Below, in pieces: positions 1 to 10,313 of a DNA stretch of 64,000 nucleotides; the first letter of the stretch is position 1; each line of letters opens with the position of its first letter. The position numbers and the translations under genes were made by a program. The notes beneath the pieces are model-generated. The model saw only the letters and a program-made list of their open reading frames with translations. It ran no database searches and was not told the DNA's origin. Source of the DNA: Brettanomyces bruxellensis (lineage: Eukaryota; Ascomycota; Pichiomycetes; Pichiales; Pichiaceae); NCBI RefSeq assembly GCF_011074885.1, contig NC_054689.1, forward strand, positions 372,001 through 436,000, given 5' to 3'.

Positions 1-477
1 GGAGAATACATCTCAAGCTTACTTACTTGAAGGTGATATATCTACCTAGGAAAGCTACATTAACCCTAATGTACCCATTTCAAGAAGTTAAATACACAAT
101 ACCCATTTCAAATGGTTCTGCAACACTTTATTGTGAACCAGGGCATCTCACACTATTTCAATATCAAAGTGTATATCTAATTGTATAGACATCATCCCAA
201 TATCAAATGAATTTACCCGACATCTCCTGGTGCTTTATACCATGGCATCATATCGTTACCATTAGTGCCTACCTTCAAATATTCCAAGTCAATGTTCAAA
301 ATGTACACTTATTTCAGTGCACAATGCAATAGATAAAACCAAAACTGCTATGCTAAGTCCTAGAAGTCTCACTCAAAGAATCGTTCAACAACATTCCCAA
401 TCTGCTAGTTAACAACACCAGCACCTCCAAACTCACCCTAAACGTGTCTACCACTATTTCAGCAATAGTACCAGCTG
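1..477. other. Intergenic, left edge
   Basis: AT-rich sequence downstream of the FIT-family gene. I see no open frame of useful length, RNA motif or repeat array. It presumably holds that gene's 3' end and part of the neighbouring intergenic region. Confidence 0.6.
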
Positions 478-1347
478 TTACTTCAAGATATTAAAATAAT
501 CCCTGAACCGAAAGTAAACAACATACGATGGAGCCAAACCACAGGCTAATCCAACTATCTTCTCCGGTACAGTGTGGTAAAATACAGCCGTTATGGAAAA
601 CATTGCCATCCATATCAAGACAACCGCACAAACCATAATTAAGATAACTTTGTAAGCAATAGACGAAACGTTATGCTGCGTGTTCAATACTCCCTCGAGT
701 CTGTTTCTCAAATGAACTTTCCTCACTATGAGTAGTTCAAAGATCGAAACAGTGCTGAAGCAGCTCAAAATCAACGAATGCCCACTAAGCTTGACACCGC
801 CAACCCAAGTGTTATCATCATCTGCCAAACATTGATGATAACTAAGCGATCCGTTTCCATTCGAACATTTACCGCCGGTAAATTTCAAAAACCATCCGAA
901 AATCGAATCACCGAAAAACCAGACTATCAAGATGTTGATCCAGGCAAACACCAGTACAAGTTTCAGCACCTGCTTTGCCAAAACTTGCTTCTTAGTAGTT
1001 GTTGCTCGCAGATCACGTTCAGTCACAGGAAGTAATGAAGCCGAGTCTGAATACTTAATAGTCTCTGATTTAAAAAACAATAGGTATGCTGTGATGATAC
1101 TGAATTCTAGTGCGAAAAGCTGAAACGAATGACCCGCAAAGTATCGATTTAACACACCCTTCCGGCTGATAAGTGGCATGTTGATGAGATTTAAATCCAA
1201 TCCTACCACCCACAAAATGAATCGTACCACAAGACCAACTATTAGAATACATGGGAAAATAAGCATAATGCCCAGATCCCGGCGATCCTTGACAACATCG
1301 AACCATCTTGCAAAGGAGGCAAGTATGCCTCTAGCAGGAACAAGCAT
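478..1347 (-). CDS. SCS3: FIT-family ER membrane protein (Scs3/Yft2-like)
   Basis: A 289-residue polytopic protein with hydrophobic segments near residues 26-48, 75-92, 127-147 and 228-252. Two family hallmarks are visible: a His in a G-G-x-K-x-S-G-H-S block (about H190) and a second His in F-Y-H-T-V-P-E-K-I-V-G (about H258). These match the paired catalytic histidines of FITM/Scs3/Yft2 proteins, which act at the ER on lipid-droplet biogenesis and phospholipid metabolism, probably as acyl-CoA diphosphatases. S. cerevisiae has two paralogues, SCS3 and YFT2; the length is nearer YFT2, so the symbol is approximate. The start is an ATG directly after an in-frame stop. It is followed on the same strand, 320 bp upstream, by MCM21. 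A CACGTGAC motif lies about 140 bp upstream of the ATG (1485-1492), but its role is unknown. Confidence 0.85.
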   Translation of the reverse strand: MLVPARGILASFARWFDVVKDRRDLGIMLIFPCILIVGLVVRFILWVVGLDLNLINMPLISRKGVLNRYFAGHSFQLFALEFSIITAYLLFFKSETIKYSDSASLLPVTERDLRATTTKKQVLAKQVLKLVLVFAWINILIVWFFGDSIFGWFLKFTGGKCSNGNGSLSYHQCLADDDNTWVGGVKLSGHSLILSCFSTVSIFELLIVRKVHLRNRLEGVLNTQHNVSSIAYKVILIMVCAVVLIWMAMFSITAVFYHTVPEKIVGLACGLAPSYVVYFRFRDYFNILK

Positions 1348-1667
1348 TCAAAGGTACCTGACTATTGTTGAATGACGTGTTTACAGAAATTTATGAGTGA
1401 TTACAACAAAGTTACTAGTGACATTCTCGCTGATTTTAAACAATCACATACATTTTTTTATATTACTATGCGCGACGTACTGAACACGTGACTCAAATTT
1501 GCCAGATAGATATGATTTGCCAGCTGGATAGGATAGGATAATACAGATACGGTAAATTCAGTTTTTAGTCATTTATTCCTCTCCGAAAACAAACCAGAAT
1601 GTAATTAAGAGGGTATAGAATCTAGAGAGGGAAAAAAGGGAGATCCCACCAAAAAATAAGAATCCAG
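1348..1667. other. Promoter gap between MCM21 and the FIT gene
   Basis: A 320 bp spacer between two co-directional minus-strand genes. It contains CACGTGAC at 1485-1492, a Cbf1/bHLH-type E-box on inspection, and short AT-rich runs. Nothing else is recognisable. Confidence 0.4.
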
Positions 1668-2618
1668 CTACTTAGTGGTAGGATAGTATGTCTTTACTCG
1701 AGACTTCTTCATGATTTTAAGAAATGTGCGGCAAAAATCATCATCCACTCTGCATCCCTTTAAGGAAAGCTCTAACTTTCGTTTTAACACGGCTGTAGAA
1801 CGATTACTCGGCGAAATTGGACTGCATAGAACAATAGCACTATCAATTTTTGTTGGACCACATAGAAGTACTATTTCCAAATGTGTACTGTAGCAAATGT
1901 TGATCTTGGAAAAGCTCAAATCACTTTTCAAAGAAGATTTCGGCAGACTTTGGGCCAATTTGATGAATGCCGACCGGCGCAGCTGATACTCAATAAGGCG
2001 TTTTCTGATCGAAAACACAAACTTCTTCAAATCGCAATTTAGGTACTCTGCTGCTAAGTCGTCGACCGACACAAACTTTGGAACTGTCGACTTGAACACA
2101 AAATATTCGTTGTTTTTTGGATTCTTCTTCAATATTATGTAATGTGGCAACACGAACGTTTTTTTGCATGTATCAAAGGTATCAAATCTAATTCCAAGAT
2201 ATTCACCACTTTCTCCCGGCGGAACATTTACCGGAAACGCACTGACCCCTCCAAACCGATAACAGTTCTCCAGACGAATGGCTGGTGAGTACTTTTTTAT
2301 TAATTGATCATAGTTAATGGAATTTTGTTGTGCGAGGTGATCCCGTTTTCTGGAATTATCTTGCTTGTCAGTCACAGATTCGTAGTCTTGCACTCCGCTC
2401 ACCATTATTCCATTTATCAAAACGTCAAAATAGTCATGACCCTCCAATTTAGCGATGAGATCATTCTCATGTTTAAGAATGTCATGTTGCTTATCTTCTT
2501 CTTCTACTTTGGCCTTGTTGTTTTTTTGAACTGCCAAAGTTTTCTCATATTCAGCAGAAAGAGCATCCACCTCTTCCTGTAACGACTCGACCTCTTTTTT
2601 AAGATTTTCCAGTTTCAT
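1668..2618 (-). CDS. MCM21: Kinetochore protein Mcm21 (CENP-O)
   Basis: 316 residues from an ATG at 2618; the in-frame extension further upstream has no ATG. The first ~65 residues form a charged coiled coil (K/E heptads). The C-terminal half carries the CENP-O signature: R-L-E-N-C-Y-R-F-G-G-V-S-A-F-P-V, then L-G-I-R-F-D, then a hydrophobic block ending K-S-T-V-P-K-F-V, and a K-K-F-V-x-x-I-R-K-R-L-I-E-Y helix. In budding yeast Mcm21 forms the COMA complex with Ctf19, Okp1 and Ame1 at the inner kinetochore. The two CENP-O/P RWD domains would lie at about residues 140-316. It is divergently transcribed from TAD2, with 231 bp between the two ATGs. Assignment rests on recalled family features. 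Confidence 0.8.
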   Translation of the reverse strand: MKLENLKKEVESLQEEVDALSAEYEKTLAVQKNNKAKVEEEDKQHDILKHENDLIAKLEGHDYFDVLINGIMVSGVQDYESVTDKQDNSRKRDHLAQQNSINYDQLIKKYSPAIRLENCYRFGGVSAFPVNVPPGESGEYLGIRFDTFDTCKKTFVLPHYIILKKNPKNNEYFVFKSTVPKFVSVDDLAAEYLNCDLKKFVFSIRKRLIEYQLRRSAFIKLAQSLPKSSLKSDLSFSKINICYSTHLEIVLLCGPTKIDSAIVLCSPISPSNRSTAVLKRKLELSLKGCRVDDDFCRTFLKIMKKSRVKTYYPTTK

Positions 2619-2849
2619 TGTATCTGCACGTTCTTGTGGTAGCAAAATAAATATTGAATATAGTTCTGCTTACGCTAACGGGAAGATTAAGATAAACATG
2701 AATGTACGCGATAAGCACGATCTCCAAAGTTGCAATTAAATTATTTTTCTTCTCAGGACAGACAAGAAATTTTTCTTCAGATCTATTTCATCAAGTGAGA
2801 TGAACCCTTATCATAAAGCCAGCACTAAGCATTGCGGGAAACTATAGCA

Positions 2850-3572
2850 ATGACAGATTGCACCTACAGCCATCATATAAAATGGATGAGGGAAGCAATC
2901 AAAGTTGCAGAATCAGCTCTTGAAGTTCCAGAGGTACCTGTTGGCTGTATTTATGTTCATGATGGAAAAATCATCGGCAAGGGCTTTAATGCCACCAATA
3001 TCACATTGAACGGCACACGACATTCGGAACTAGTGGGATACGACATGATACGACAAACGTATGGGGAGAAAACCAAGCAAATATTTCGGGAAACAGATCT
3101 GTATGTGACAGTTGAGCCTTGCATAATGTGTGCAAGCTTTCTTCGACAAATGGGGATACGAAAAGTCTTTTTCGGGTGTGGAAATGAGCGATTCGGTGGG
3201 AATGGTTCTATTTTGAGTATCAACACTGACATGCCGAGCAGAGCGGATGAAAATATACATATAGACACTCCATATATTGCCTATCCTGGTATCCTTAACA
3301 GAGAAGCAATTATTCTCCTAAGAAAGTTCTACATCAAGGAGAATAAGAAATCACCCAATGCCAATAACAAAAAGCACCGCCGACTAGATCTGCAGAATTT
3401 CCCAATGATAGAATACAGCAAATACATCACCCGGAAACAGTTTACGAATTTGTTTGGTGAAGAAAATGGATGGATATACGATAATAACGAGTTTATGGAT
3501 TTTGACGATAACAACAGGATAACCAATGTAAACACAGAAAGAGATTCGAAGAAGATGAAACTGGACTCATGA
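2850..3572 (+). CDS. TAD2: tRNA-specific adenosine-34 deaminase catalytic subunit (Tad2)
   Basis: 240 residues from the ATG at 2850; an upstream in-frame TTG at 2832 is not a plausible yeast start. It is a cytidine/deoxycytidylate-deaminase fold. The zinc motifs are H58-S-E60 and P90-C-I-M-C94, so the zinc ligands and catalytic Glu are present. Tad2 works with Tad3 to convert A34 to inosine in tRNA anticodons. The first motif reads HSE, where HAE is usual for the family; Ser for Ala is conservative. After the deaminase core there is a basic, N/K-rich C-terminal tail (about residues 165-240). It is convergent with SNX4 (127 bp gap). Confidence 0.92.
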   Translation: MTDCTYSHHIKWMREAIKVAESALEVPEVPVGCIYVHDGKIIGKGFNATNITLNGTRHSELVGYDMIRQTYGEKTKQIFRETDLYVTVEPCIMCASFLRQMGIRKVFFGCGNERFGGNGSILSINTDMPSRADENIHIDTPYIAYPGILNREAIILLRKFYIKENKKSPNANNKKHRRLDLQNFPMIEYSKYITRKQFTNLFGEENGWIYDNNEFMDFDDNNRITNVNTERDSKKMKLDS

Positions 3573-3699
3573 GGTTACGCATTAACTAGAATGTACTTAT
3601 AGAAAATAATGCATGCTTTGGAATTAAGTACTAACTACCAATTCCGTAATTGGAAATGTAGGAGAAACAAAAAGATATGTAAAAGTAAGATCTCGTCAT

Positions 3700-5700
3700 T
3701 TAATCATTCGATTCATGTTCTTCCGAGTCACCTAGATTCTTTATTTTTTGAATATCAGCAGATATTCTTCCTTCGTTTTGCGCAACTTGGCTTTTGGAGA
3801 AAAATTCACCGTCAGCTGAAAGCTTATCTGGGAAAAGATCTTTTCCATCTTTGGCAAAGTCCTCATCCAACTCTTTCATACTCCTTTGTGCATTTGTATA
3901 AAACTGCAAGTAAAGCTTCTCAAGATCAGATAATGAGGATGCAACTTCCTCATTCTTCATTTTTGTAAAGAACTCAGACTCTGTCAATATATCCTCTTCA
4001 TATCTCTTATACACTTTTTCTGCATTCACTTTTTCTCTTTCCAGCATTTCAATACGCTTGTCGAGCTTCTGTATTCGTTCATTTGTCATATTTCCTGCCC
4101 TTGAACCGGAAATTCCAGCAAGTGACTCGAATTTTTTAGTCAAAAAGGTAATCGTACCCTCTGTGGTCGATGTTAATGAGCCACCATTGACCAAATTTTG
4201 CTTCTCAGCTTTAGCCTTCTCAAGATAATGGGCAAGCATTTCATAGTCGATTGCCTTATCGTTTTTCACCTTAATAAGCTTCTTCAGCTCCATTATATAG
4301 TGCTCCAGATCAACTAATGATGTAATATACCGATTGTCGATTCCCCTATTCAAATTCTGCAGGTCTTCCGATGTTTTTGTAAGAGAAGATGCGAACCGTT
4401 TTAACTGAATATCACATTGCCGAGTTTCCTGATCCATATCCTCAACTTTCTGATGAGTACCATCGATATCATTACCCAAAACCCTTGCAAGTTTACCAAA
4501 TTCGGAGCCAAACTTCACCATATCCTCCGATATACTATTCTGGCGCTCAAGTACCCTCGAATAGATATTGTTTATCTGCCTCAAATTCTGTTGCAAATGC
4601 GTAATTCTGTTTTCAATCTCGACAAATTCCTTTTTGTTCACATTCTCCAAAGTAGGCTTTTTGAAGGAATTCATTATGAACTCCGTGACAGTTTCAAAGT
4701 TTTGAGATGCAGAGTTTGAAGTATCAAGACTGCCAACAGCTGAAACTTTCAAGTTTGCACGATACGCATTCCAGTGAACCGTATCAGCAAGAAAAACGCG
4801 TAGAACGTCGGATGTTTTCATGATTGGATGACTGCATACTCTGTGTAAGAATATAGATAGAGAAACAGCTCTTTTGGAAGTAAACTCTTCAGAAAATCGG
4901 CCTCCTTTAATATACTCCATTCTCTTCTTATCTGGTAAAGGGGGGACGAGAAGTGTTGGAAAGTCGTTCACAAGACATTGATAGAGAAAGTAGAAGTCCG
5001 AGTACCGTCTTCGAACCTGAAATGTCTTCTTTGGAAATAATTTACTGTCCGTTTTAACTTGAATGCGGTAACTAACAAATGTGTTTGATCCCTCGTGTTC
5101 TGTTAAAGGAGAGTCAACAACTGTGTGAATCACATGTTCGGAGTCTGATGTATCAGAAGCCTTGTTATCTGAATGATCAGTTGTTCTATTGGTATTTCCG
5201 GATTCTGCTGATGAATTGGAAGAATTGCCGACTTTAGCACCCTGATCAACATCTAAATTGGATATTGAAGGGGGGTCCAATGCAATCGATTCAATTGGCT
5301 CCTTTGATCGCTCAGCAAACTTGTCCTGATTTCCTGGTGACGCATTTTGGTCTTTATCATTGCTCTTTAACGGACTCTTATTCTTATTCGTATCTCCGAT
5401 ATTAGAGTCACTCACATCAGCATGATTTTCTCCTGTTGAACTGCCCAATTCATCCACATCCTCTGGAAAAAGCGTCTTTATACCAGCATTCCTCACCATT
5501 TTTGAAGTTACTAGCTCATCTGTTTCATTTGATGCCGGACTAAGATTATCATTAGTCAATTCCTGCTTACTGTTCTGCTGTTTATTGACATCAGCAGAAG
5601 AGTTCACAGTTGAACTTTCTGGATGCGATTGATCAAAAACAGCGACACTTTCAAATGGATTTTGAATTGTTTCGCTTGTTTCTTTTCCATCGAGACTCAT
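3700..5700 (-). CDS. SNX4: Sorting nexin Snx4/Atg24
   Basis: 666 residues, longer than the ~420 residues of S. cerevisiae Snx4 because of a ~200-residue acidic, Ser/Asn/Asp-rich N-terminus (residues 1-200) that looks disordered. The PX domain spans about 205-305 and contains R-R-R-Y-S-D-F-Y (PI3P-binding arginine) and P-P-L-P-D-K-K. A BAR-type coiled coil follows (about 335-640), with D-L-E-H-Y-I and I-D-Y-E-M-L-A-H-Y-L, both typical of Snx4. Snx4 pairs with Snx41 or Snx42/Atg20 on endosomes for retrieval of Snc1 and for selective autophagy. The ATG at 5700 is the first in frame. Confidence 0.92.
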   Translation of the reverse strand: MSLDGKETSETIQNPFESVAVFDQSHPESSTVNSSADVNKQQNSKQELTNDNLSPASNETDELVTSKMVRNAGIKTLFPEDVDELGSSTGENHADVSDSNIGDTNKNKSPLKSNDKDQNASPGNQDKFAERSKEPIESIALDPPSISNLDVDQGAKVGNSSNSSAESGNTNRTTDHSDNKASDTSDSEHVIHTVVDSPLTEHEGSNTFVSYRIQVKTDSKLFPKKTFQVRRRYSDFYFLYQCLVNDFPTLLVPPLPDKKRMEYIKGGRFSEEFTSKRAVSLSIFLHRVCSHPIMKTSDVLRVFLADTVHWNAYRANLKVSAVGSLDTSNSASQNFETVTEFIMNSFKKPTLENVNKKEFVEIENRITHLQQNLRQINNIYSRVLERQNSISEDMVKFGSEFGKLARVLGNDIDGTHQKVEDMDQETRQCDIQLKRFASSLTKTSEDLQNLNRGIDNRYITSLVDLEHYIMELKKLIKVKNDKAIDYEMLAHYLEKAKAEKQNLVNGGSLTSTTEGTITFLTKKFESLAGISGSRAGNMTNERIQKLDKRIEMLEREKVNAEKVYKRYEEDILTESEFFTKMKNEEVASSLSDLEKLYLQFYTNAQRSMKELDEDFAKDGKDLFPDKLSADGEFFSKSQVAQNEGRISADIQKIKNLGDSEEHESND

Positions 5701-6754
5701 GCTAACTAGAATTCCCTAAATCCAGTATGATGCAAGAAAATACAATTGTTAATGTTGATAAAAACTTGGATATGGTGCGTATTAATTGTTTTGCAATAAG
5801 CAAGTACCAGATATGATATGTGGAATTGAACCTATTTAATACAAAATGAAAATGTAGAAGTGAATATCAACCAATTACTTGGAGTAAGGAAAATAATGAA
5901 ATTTCATTTGTGCTGTTGCCCTTTCAAGACGAGCAGCCGTTTCTGATAACAAGGCCCAGACAATGGGAAAGTAGGAAAAAAAAAGCACATCCCTACATTA
6001 CTGTAAGAGTGCACTAATGGGCAACGAAGAAAAAAAAAGACCCTTTGGCTAATAAACATTCCATCCGTAAACGACACACAGAGGAATGATATAGACTACA
6101 GTTAGAATTCGTACTAGCTCATTTGTATATTTTGGTTTTGTAGATATTAACATGTAATTGTGCTATCTGTCGAACACAATCCAGATAATGCTGGCTTGTT
6201 AAAAAAAAAAAAAAAAAAAGTGTATAGATAGATGGGGAACAAAGGAAAGAGACATCATGAACAATTGTAAGCCTTGAATGTGATCAACATCGAGGTATGG
6301 GCAAGACAAGAGACAACTGTAATAGATAAGACAAACAAAATGCTTCACAAGGAGGTGAAATCGCGATGTAAAGCATGAAAAACAAAGAAAGATGGACGTA
6401 GCAGGCAGATTTTAAGACAAACAGGGAAAGAAAGAGCACCTAGAATGTCTGCATCCGGCACTGCTTTATGACAAGATGAGGTGTGACATTGCTGCGGCTC
6501 CAAGAAGGGAGACGCGAGCCTTTCTTCGAAACTGGAAACAGTTGTAGTTCAAGCCAACAACAAAGTAGAGTCGTTTCGCATAAGATTAATGTGAGAAGTA
6601 AGCACGCAAAGATAAACAGGATGGCGGGAGCACCCGGTAAGGTAAAGTGGAGATAGTTTGGGGGGGGGGGAAAAAAAAAGTTAAAAAAGGACGTCGCAGG
6701 GTTCGAACGGCGACACACCATGACATGGACAATTCATAATTCTATCGGAAAGTG
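5701..6754. other. Spacer between SRO9 and SNX4
   Basis: 1.05 kb between two minus-strand genes, holding the SRO9 3' region and the SNX4 promoter. It has an A-tract at 6200-6218, a G-run followed by an A-run at 6660-6679, and a 5-bp inverted repeat (GTCGC...GCGAC) flanking the palindrome GTTCGAAC near 6691-6713. I see no convincing gene. A 93-residue minus-strand frame at 6440-6721 has no family features. Confidence 0.5.
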
Positions 6755-8413
6755 TTAGTTGTCTTGAGCCACATTATTCTCGGGCTCGCCGGCGGCTATC
6801 TCAGGATTGGTGTTGTCCTTTCCAGCGGCAACACGCTGGTCGTCGGCCAAAATCCACTGCTTTGGATTCTTGATTGGTCTGAGCTTGTAAGATTTCTCCC
6901 CGCTGCTATTCTTGACAACGCCGTACTCGAGGTTCTTACATCTGCTCAAGCACTCGATGACCGTGTTCACGTTGTTGAACGACATCACAGACACCCTGTA
7001 GAAGCCGGCAACGACTTTCAACGGTAGGAAACCGTCATCGTTCATGTTTTTTCTCAGAAATATATCCTTGATGAGGTTCTGCGTGGAGAAGTAGTAGTCA
7101 ATCTGTCTTGCCAAGCTCTCAAGCTGCGATTCCTTCGAGGCCTTGGAGTTGTTGGCGCCTGAAGCGAATTGGCCTGCAACCGGCATCATCGATCCGTATC
7201 TCTGGCCGTATGGGGAATATCCCATTGGTGCAAACATCGGCTGCATCATGTAAGGCTGGCCGTAGTTCATTCTGCGCCGGTGGCGTCTTCCCTCACTTTT
7301 TTCCTCGTTCTTCGTCCCTGCACTCTCACTTTTAGCCCCGTCCTTGCCCTCGGGCTTCTCCGCCTTCGACACATCCTTGCCCTCCTTCGAGCCGTTGCCA
7401 TTCACGTTCACGTACATCATCGGCACGTAGTACTGCCTGTTGTATGGAATGTATGGGAGGTTCACGTTGTTGTAACGTCTGCCATGGCCCTGATTCGCAC
7501 CATGTGACCTGTACTGCTTGCTCTGGAAGCCGTTGGCCGGGCCGTGGCTATGCTGCTGCTGCTGCTGTGTTTGTTGTTGTTGTTGTTGTTGTTGCTGCTG
7601 TTGCAGTTGCTGCTGTTGTGGTTGCTGCTGCTGCTTGCCATTTTTCTGCACACGTTGCTGCTGCTGGGCCTGCGGTAGCTGCTGCTGCTGCTCGGCGGTG
7701 TGGGCGGTAACATCCGGCTTCTGCTCGGCATGCTGTGTACTTTTCTGCACGGATTCAGTAGTTTTGGCCAGTGTTTTGGCCTCGGACTTCGCCGAAACGC
7801 CATTTCCGGCCTGCCGAGAGCCGCCGGCCTTCTTGGGGGACTGCTTACGCGAGCCACTGCGTCTCTCCTGGTCATTCCGGGTCTTTTTTCTGCTTCTCCG
7901 CTTGCCAGAGCCGGATTTTCCTCCATTACCCGTGTTTTTCCCACTTGCAATGACAACAGACGCTTTGAAGGGCAGCCACTTCTCCTTGCCGGATGGTGCC
8001 TTCAACACATTCGAGTCCCCGTGCTTTGTCTGCTGCGAGTGGCTCTCTTTCAGTATCGTCTCTGTAATGGGGTCTTTTCCAACTGGGATCACTTTTGGAG
8101 TTGTTCCCCATGCATTTGTCGATGGAACAGGTGCCGGTGCCAGCTTCACTTTCTTCTGGCTGGCCTTCTCTCCATTCTGGGAATTCGACCGCTCATTTTC
8201 CTTCTTTGTGGCCGAACCTGCCGTCTCACTTTCATCAACTGGCTTCACAGCCTCATAATCGGCTGAAGATCCTGCTTTTTCGACACTTGCTTCAACTTCG
8301 GAGGGTTTCGTTTTCATATTCTCCCCGGTGCTTTGATGAGCATCGCCCACACTCTCAGGTTTGCCCTCGGCACCTGTGGCTGCGGCATGTGCGTATGAAA
8401 TAACTGTAGACAT
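6755..8413 (-). CDS. SRO9: La-motif RNA-binding protein (Sro9/Slf1-like LARP)
   Basis: 552 residues. Residues 431-512 are a La motif: R-Q-I-D-Y-Y-F-S-x-x-N-L, then D-x-F-L-R-x-x-M, G-F-L-P-L, and a C-terminal hydrophobic helix. This is the LARP1/Sro9 type without an adjacent RRM. The N-terminal 430 residues are low complexity: a basic patch (K-R-R-S-R-K-K, about 171-177), a glutamine-rich region (241-287) encoded mainly by CAG/CAA, and a Tyr/Met/Pro-rich segment (318-412). Sro9 and Slf1 bind poly(A) mRNA and ribosomes and affect translation and stress tolerance. The long Cys-rich frame on the opposite strand at 7518-8258 is only the complement of the Gln codons. Confidence 0.88.
   Translation of the reverse strand: MSTVISYAHAAATGAEGKPESVGDAHQSTGENMKTKPSEVEASVEKAGSSADYEAVKPVDESETAGSATKKENERSNSQNGEKASQKKVKLAPAPVPSTNAWGTTPKVIPVGKDPITETILKESHSQQTKHGDSNVLKAPSGKEKWLPFKASVVIASGKNTGNGGKSGSGKRRSRKKTRNDQERRSGSRKQSPKKAGGSRQAGNGVSAKSEAKTLAKTTESVQKSTQHAEQKPDVTAHTAEQQQQLPQAQQQQRVQKNGKQQQQPQQQQLQQQQQQQQQQQTQQQQQHSHGPANGFQSKQYRSHGANQGHGRRYNNVNLPYIPYNRQYYVPMMYVNVNGNGSKEGKDVSKAEKPEGKDGAKSESAGTKNEEKSEGRRHRRRMNYGQPYMMQPMFAPMGYSPYGQRYGSMMPVAGQFASGANNSKASKESQLESLARQIDYYFSTQNLIKDIFLRKNMNDDGFLPLKVVAGFYRVSVMSFNNVNTVIECLSRCKNLEYGVVKNSSGEKSYKLRPIKNPKQWILADDQRVAAGKDNTNPEIAAGEPENNVAQDN
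7545..7695 (-). repeat. CAG/CAA trinucleotide tract coding poly-Gln
   Basis: A run of CTG/TTG triplets on the plus strand, i.e. CAG/CAA on the coding strand of SRO9, interrupted by Pro, Leu and Thr codons. Expected to be length-polymorphic between strains. Confidence 0.85.
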
Positions 8414-9745
8414 TCCTGTTTGGTTTTCGTTTCTAATTACTTGCGAGAAACTGAAATATTTTCAACTCAGGACTCAACACGAAATGCTCACGATGATCTA
8501 ATACTGTGGTTCCTGGCAAACTCGACTGCTTTGAAGGAATGTTCTGGAACTCTGTAAATACACCGCTCGACAACTGAATATATGGGCACAAATCAAGCGT
8601 TCAAATGTGTAATGTCTAATGGCAAAAGAAGCTCAACTAGTAGATGGAGCAGATATTTTTTTTTGCTTTTTAATTTTTTTTTTGGTTAATTTTTTTTTTT
8701 CTTTCAACCGGACGATAGGTTGGTTGCAGTTTCAAGAAAGAAGAAGCAAAAAAAATGTGTTGAATCAGTCGATGTTATAGCTGGGTGTCTGATTGGATAG
8801 TCTCAGTTACACTCTACTTGAATGCCTCTGATATAAGCTATGTTGTGTGATAAATTGCGATGTGTATAGTCCTGGGTAATTACGCAGATTTAATCGTAAC
8901 ACTTGCTGGAGGTGAAAAAAAATGCCACTTCTCGAAAAATAAGTATTTTACTATTTTTTTTTTTTTTTTTCTCTTTTTCTTCGTTCCCGCACTGTTCGGC
9001 AAAAGCTGGAAATTTCAGTGGTGAAAAATTCGTGCTCCATCTGTCGAATTTGTGGGATGGTTGGTATGCGAAGCGGAATAATTGCCGACTGGCACACTTA
9101 GGGCATTACGGGAGAATCAAGAACACGGAATTGGGGAAAATGCAAGTTGAATATTGAATCGGTTACAATAATTCATATGTTATACACGGCACAATCCGGA
9201 ATTATAGGTTAGATTACTGTGCCCTTTTGCTTTTTAGTTGTATTTATAAAGTGTACTTGTACTTTTTTTTAGTGGTCCATTAGTATCATCTCGGTCTTCG
9301 GTATGCGAGAATAAAGGATAAGTTGAAATTTACAAGGGCCAAAAATCAAAGTCAGGTGAGTGATGTAATAACCAAGATATGTTTTGGGTGTGAATAAAAC
9401 AAATTTGTACTATGCATTAATACGAAACAAGGATATCAAATATAAATATTTTGCATAGGGAAGATATATGCTTTTTAACTTAGTCCTTAGAAACGAACCA
9501 ATCGGGAACGTTTTCCAGCTTAGGCAGCCCCGGGCTTGCAAAAGGTTGGCAGCGGTGCGAGGTGTATTTGAAGCCGAAAAAGAGAAATCGGAAATTCGAG
9601 TCCGCGGGTGATAGGTATCAGGATTGGGATATTTGTGGGGTAAGGAAGAAGTTGGGAACTTGGAGCGTCGGAATGGGAGCGCGAGTGCGCAGACACGCGA
9701 CTATCGGGCGCCGGCGCCGGGCGCTGTGGCGCCTGTGGGTGCGAA

Positions 9746-9847
9746 AGGGGAAGGTTGACCCTTGCCGAACAAAGGCCGACTTTTATTTCCGAATTGGAGC
9801 AGCTGATTAGTAAGGGGTGGCAGAGAACAATAGTGAGCGATAAGGGG
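9746..9847 (+). promoter_or_regulatory. Cluster of STRE-like AGGGG sites and a TTAGTAA site
   Basis: AGGGG occurs at 9746-9750, 9813-9817 and 9843-9847, and TTAGTAA at 9807-9813 overlaps the second. In yeasts AGGGG is the Msn2/4 stress element and TTAGTAA a Yap1-type site. They lie 470-570 bp upstream of the ADH6-like ATG. A role in stress induction is inference; short motifs occur by chance. Confidence 0.35.
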
Positions 9848-10162
9848 AGGCATGAAGTATTTAAGCGGTGGAAATCCGGGGGATGTTTTGAGATAAAAAG
9901 AATGATTTTGGAGGGAGGAAGGAACTAGCTGGGGTTAGAGAAATACTTGATATTAGGAATATTAGGAAAGTGAATTGGTGTAGAACTATCAATTAATAGA
10001 GAATTCAATTAGAGGAAATTATAGTGTTAGAGAACTGATATTGGGTATTATTGGAAATTAACTAGAATTAGAGCACTGATATAATAGGAGTCCATTAAGA
10101 GAGGATTAATATTATAAGAAGGGCAACTGATATTAGGGATACTACTAATATTAAAGAATAGA

Positions 10163-10255
10163 AGGCAGCTTTTCAAATAAAGGACAACTTTTCAAATAAA
10201 AGACATCTTCTCAAATAAAGGCATCTTTTCAAATAAAGGCATCTTTAGAAAATAA
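10163..10255 (+). repeat. About five copies of an 18-20 bp tandem repeat
   Basis: Degenerate tandem copies of GGCATCTTTTCAAATAAA, starting near 10163, 10182, 10202, 10220 and 10238. The array ends about 60 bp before the ADH6-like ATG, so it probably lies in the core promoter or 5' leader. Confidence 0.75.
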
Positions 10256-10313
10256 TTTACCCTTAAATATCTGAGGGGAAACTTGAAAGCATTTTAGCAC
10301 AGAATCTCAATCA

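Larger units (their letters stand above)
8414..10313. other. 1.9 kb divergent promoter region, SRO9/ADH6-like
   Basis: No supported gene. It has several long T-tracts (about 8656-8700 and 8954-8970), a GC-rich block at 9540-9830 including a GC palindrome near 9707-9721, and purine-rich AT sequence at 9890-10160. An 82-residue frame at 9562-9810 lies in the GC-rich block and has no family signature. Stress-type promoter motifs and a tandem repeat near the ADH6-like gene are listed separately. Confidence 0.5.

Noticed and set aside
1485..1492. CACGTGAC as a centromere CDEI element
   Set aside because: No CDEIII-like sequence or ~80 bp AT-only CDEII follows; it is an isolated E-box.
6683..6720. 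tRNA-like GGGTTCGAAC with CACCA end
   Set aside because: The flanking 5-base arms do not pair as a T-stem around the TTCGAAC loop on either strand; only a chance 5-bp inverted repeat with a 12-base loop is seen.
7518..8258. Long Cys-rich frame opposite SRO9
   Set aside because: It is only the complement of the Gln codons; the La-motif frame on the minus strand explains the region.
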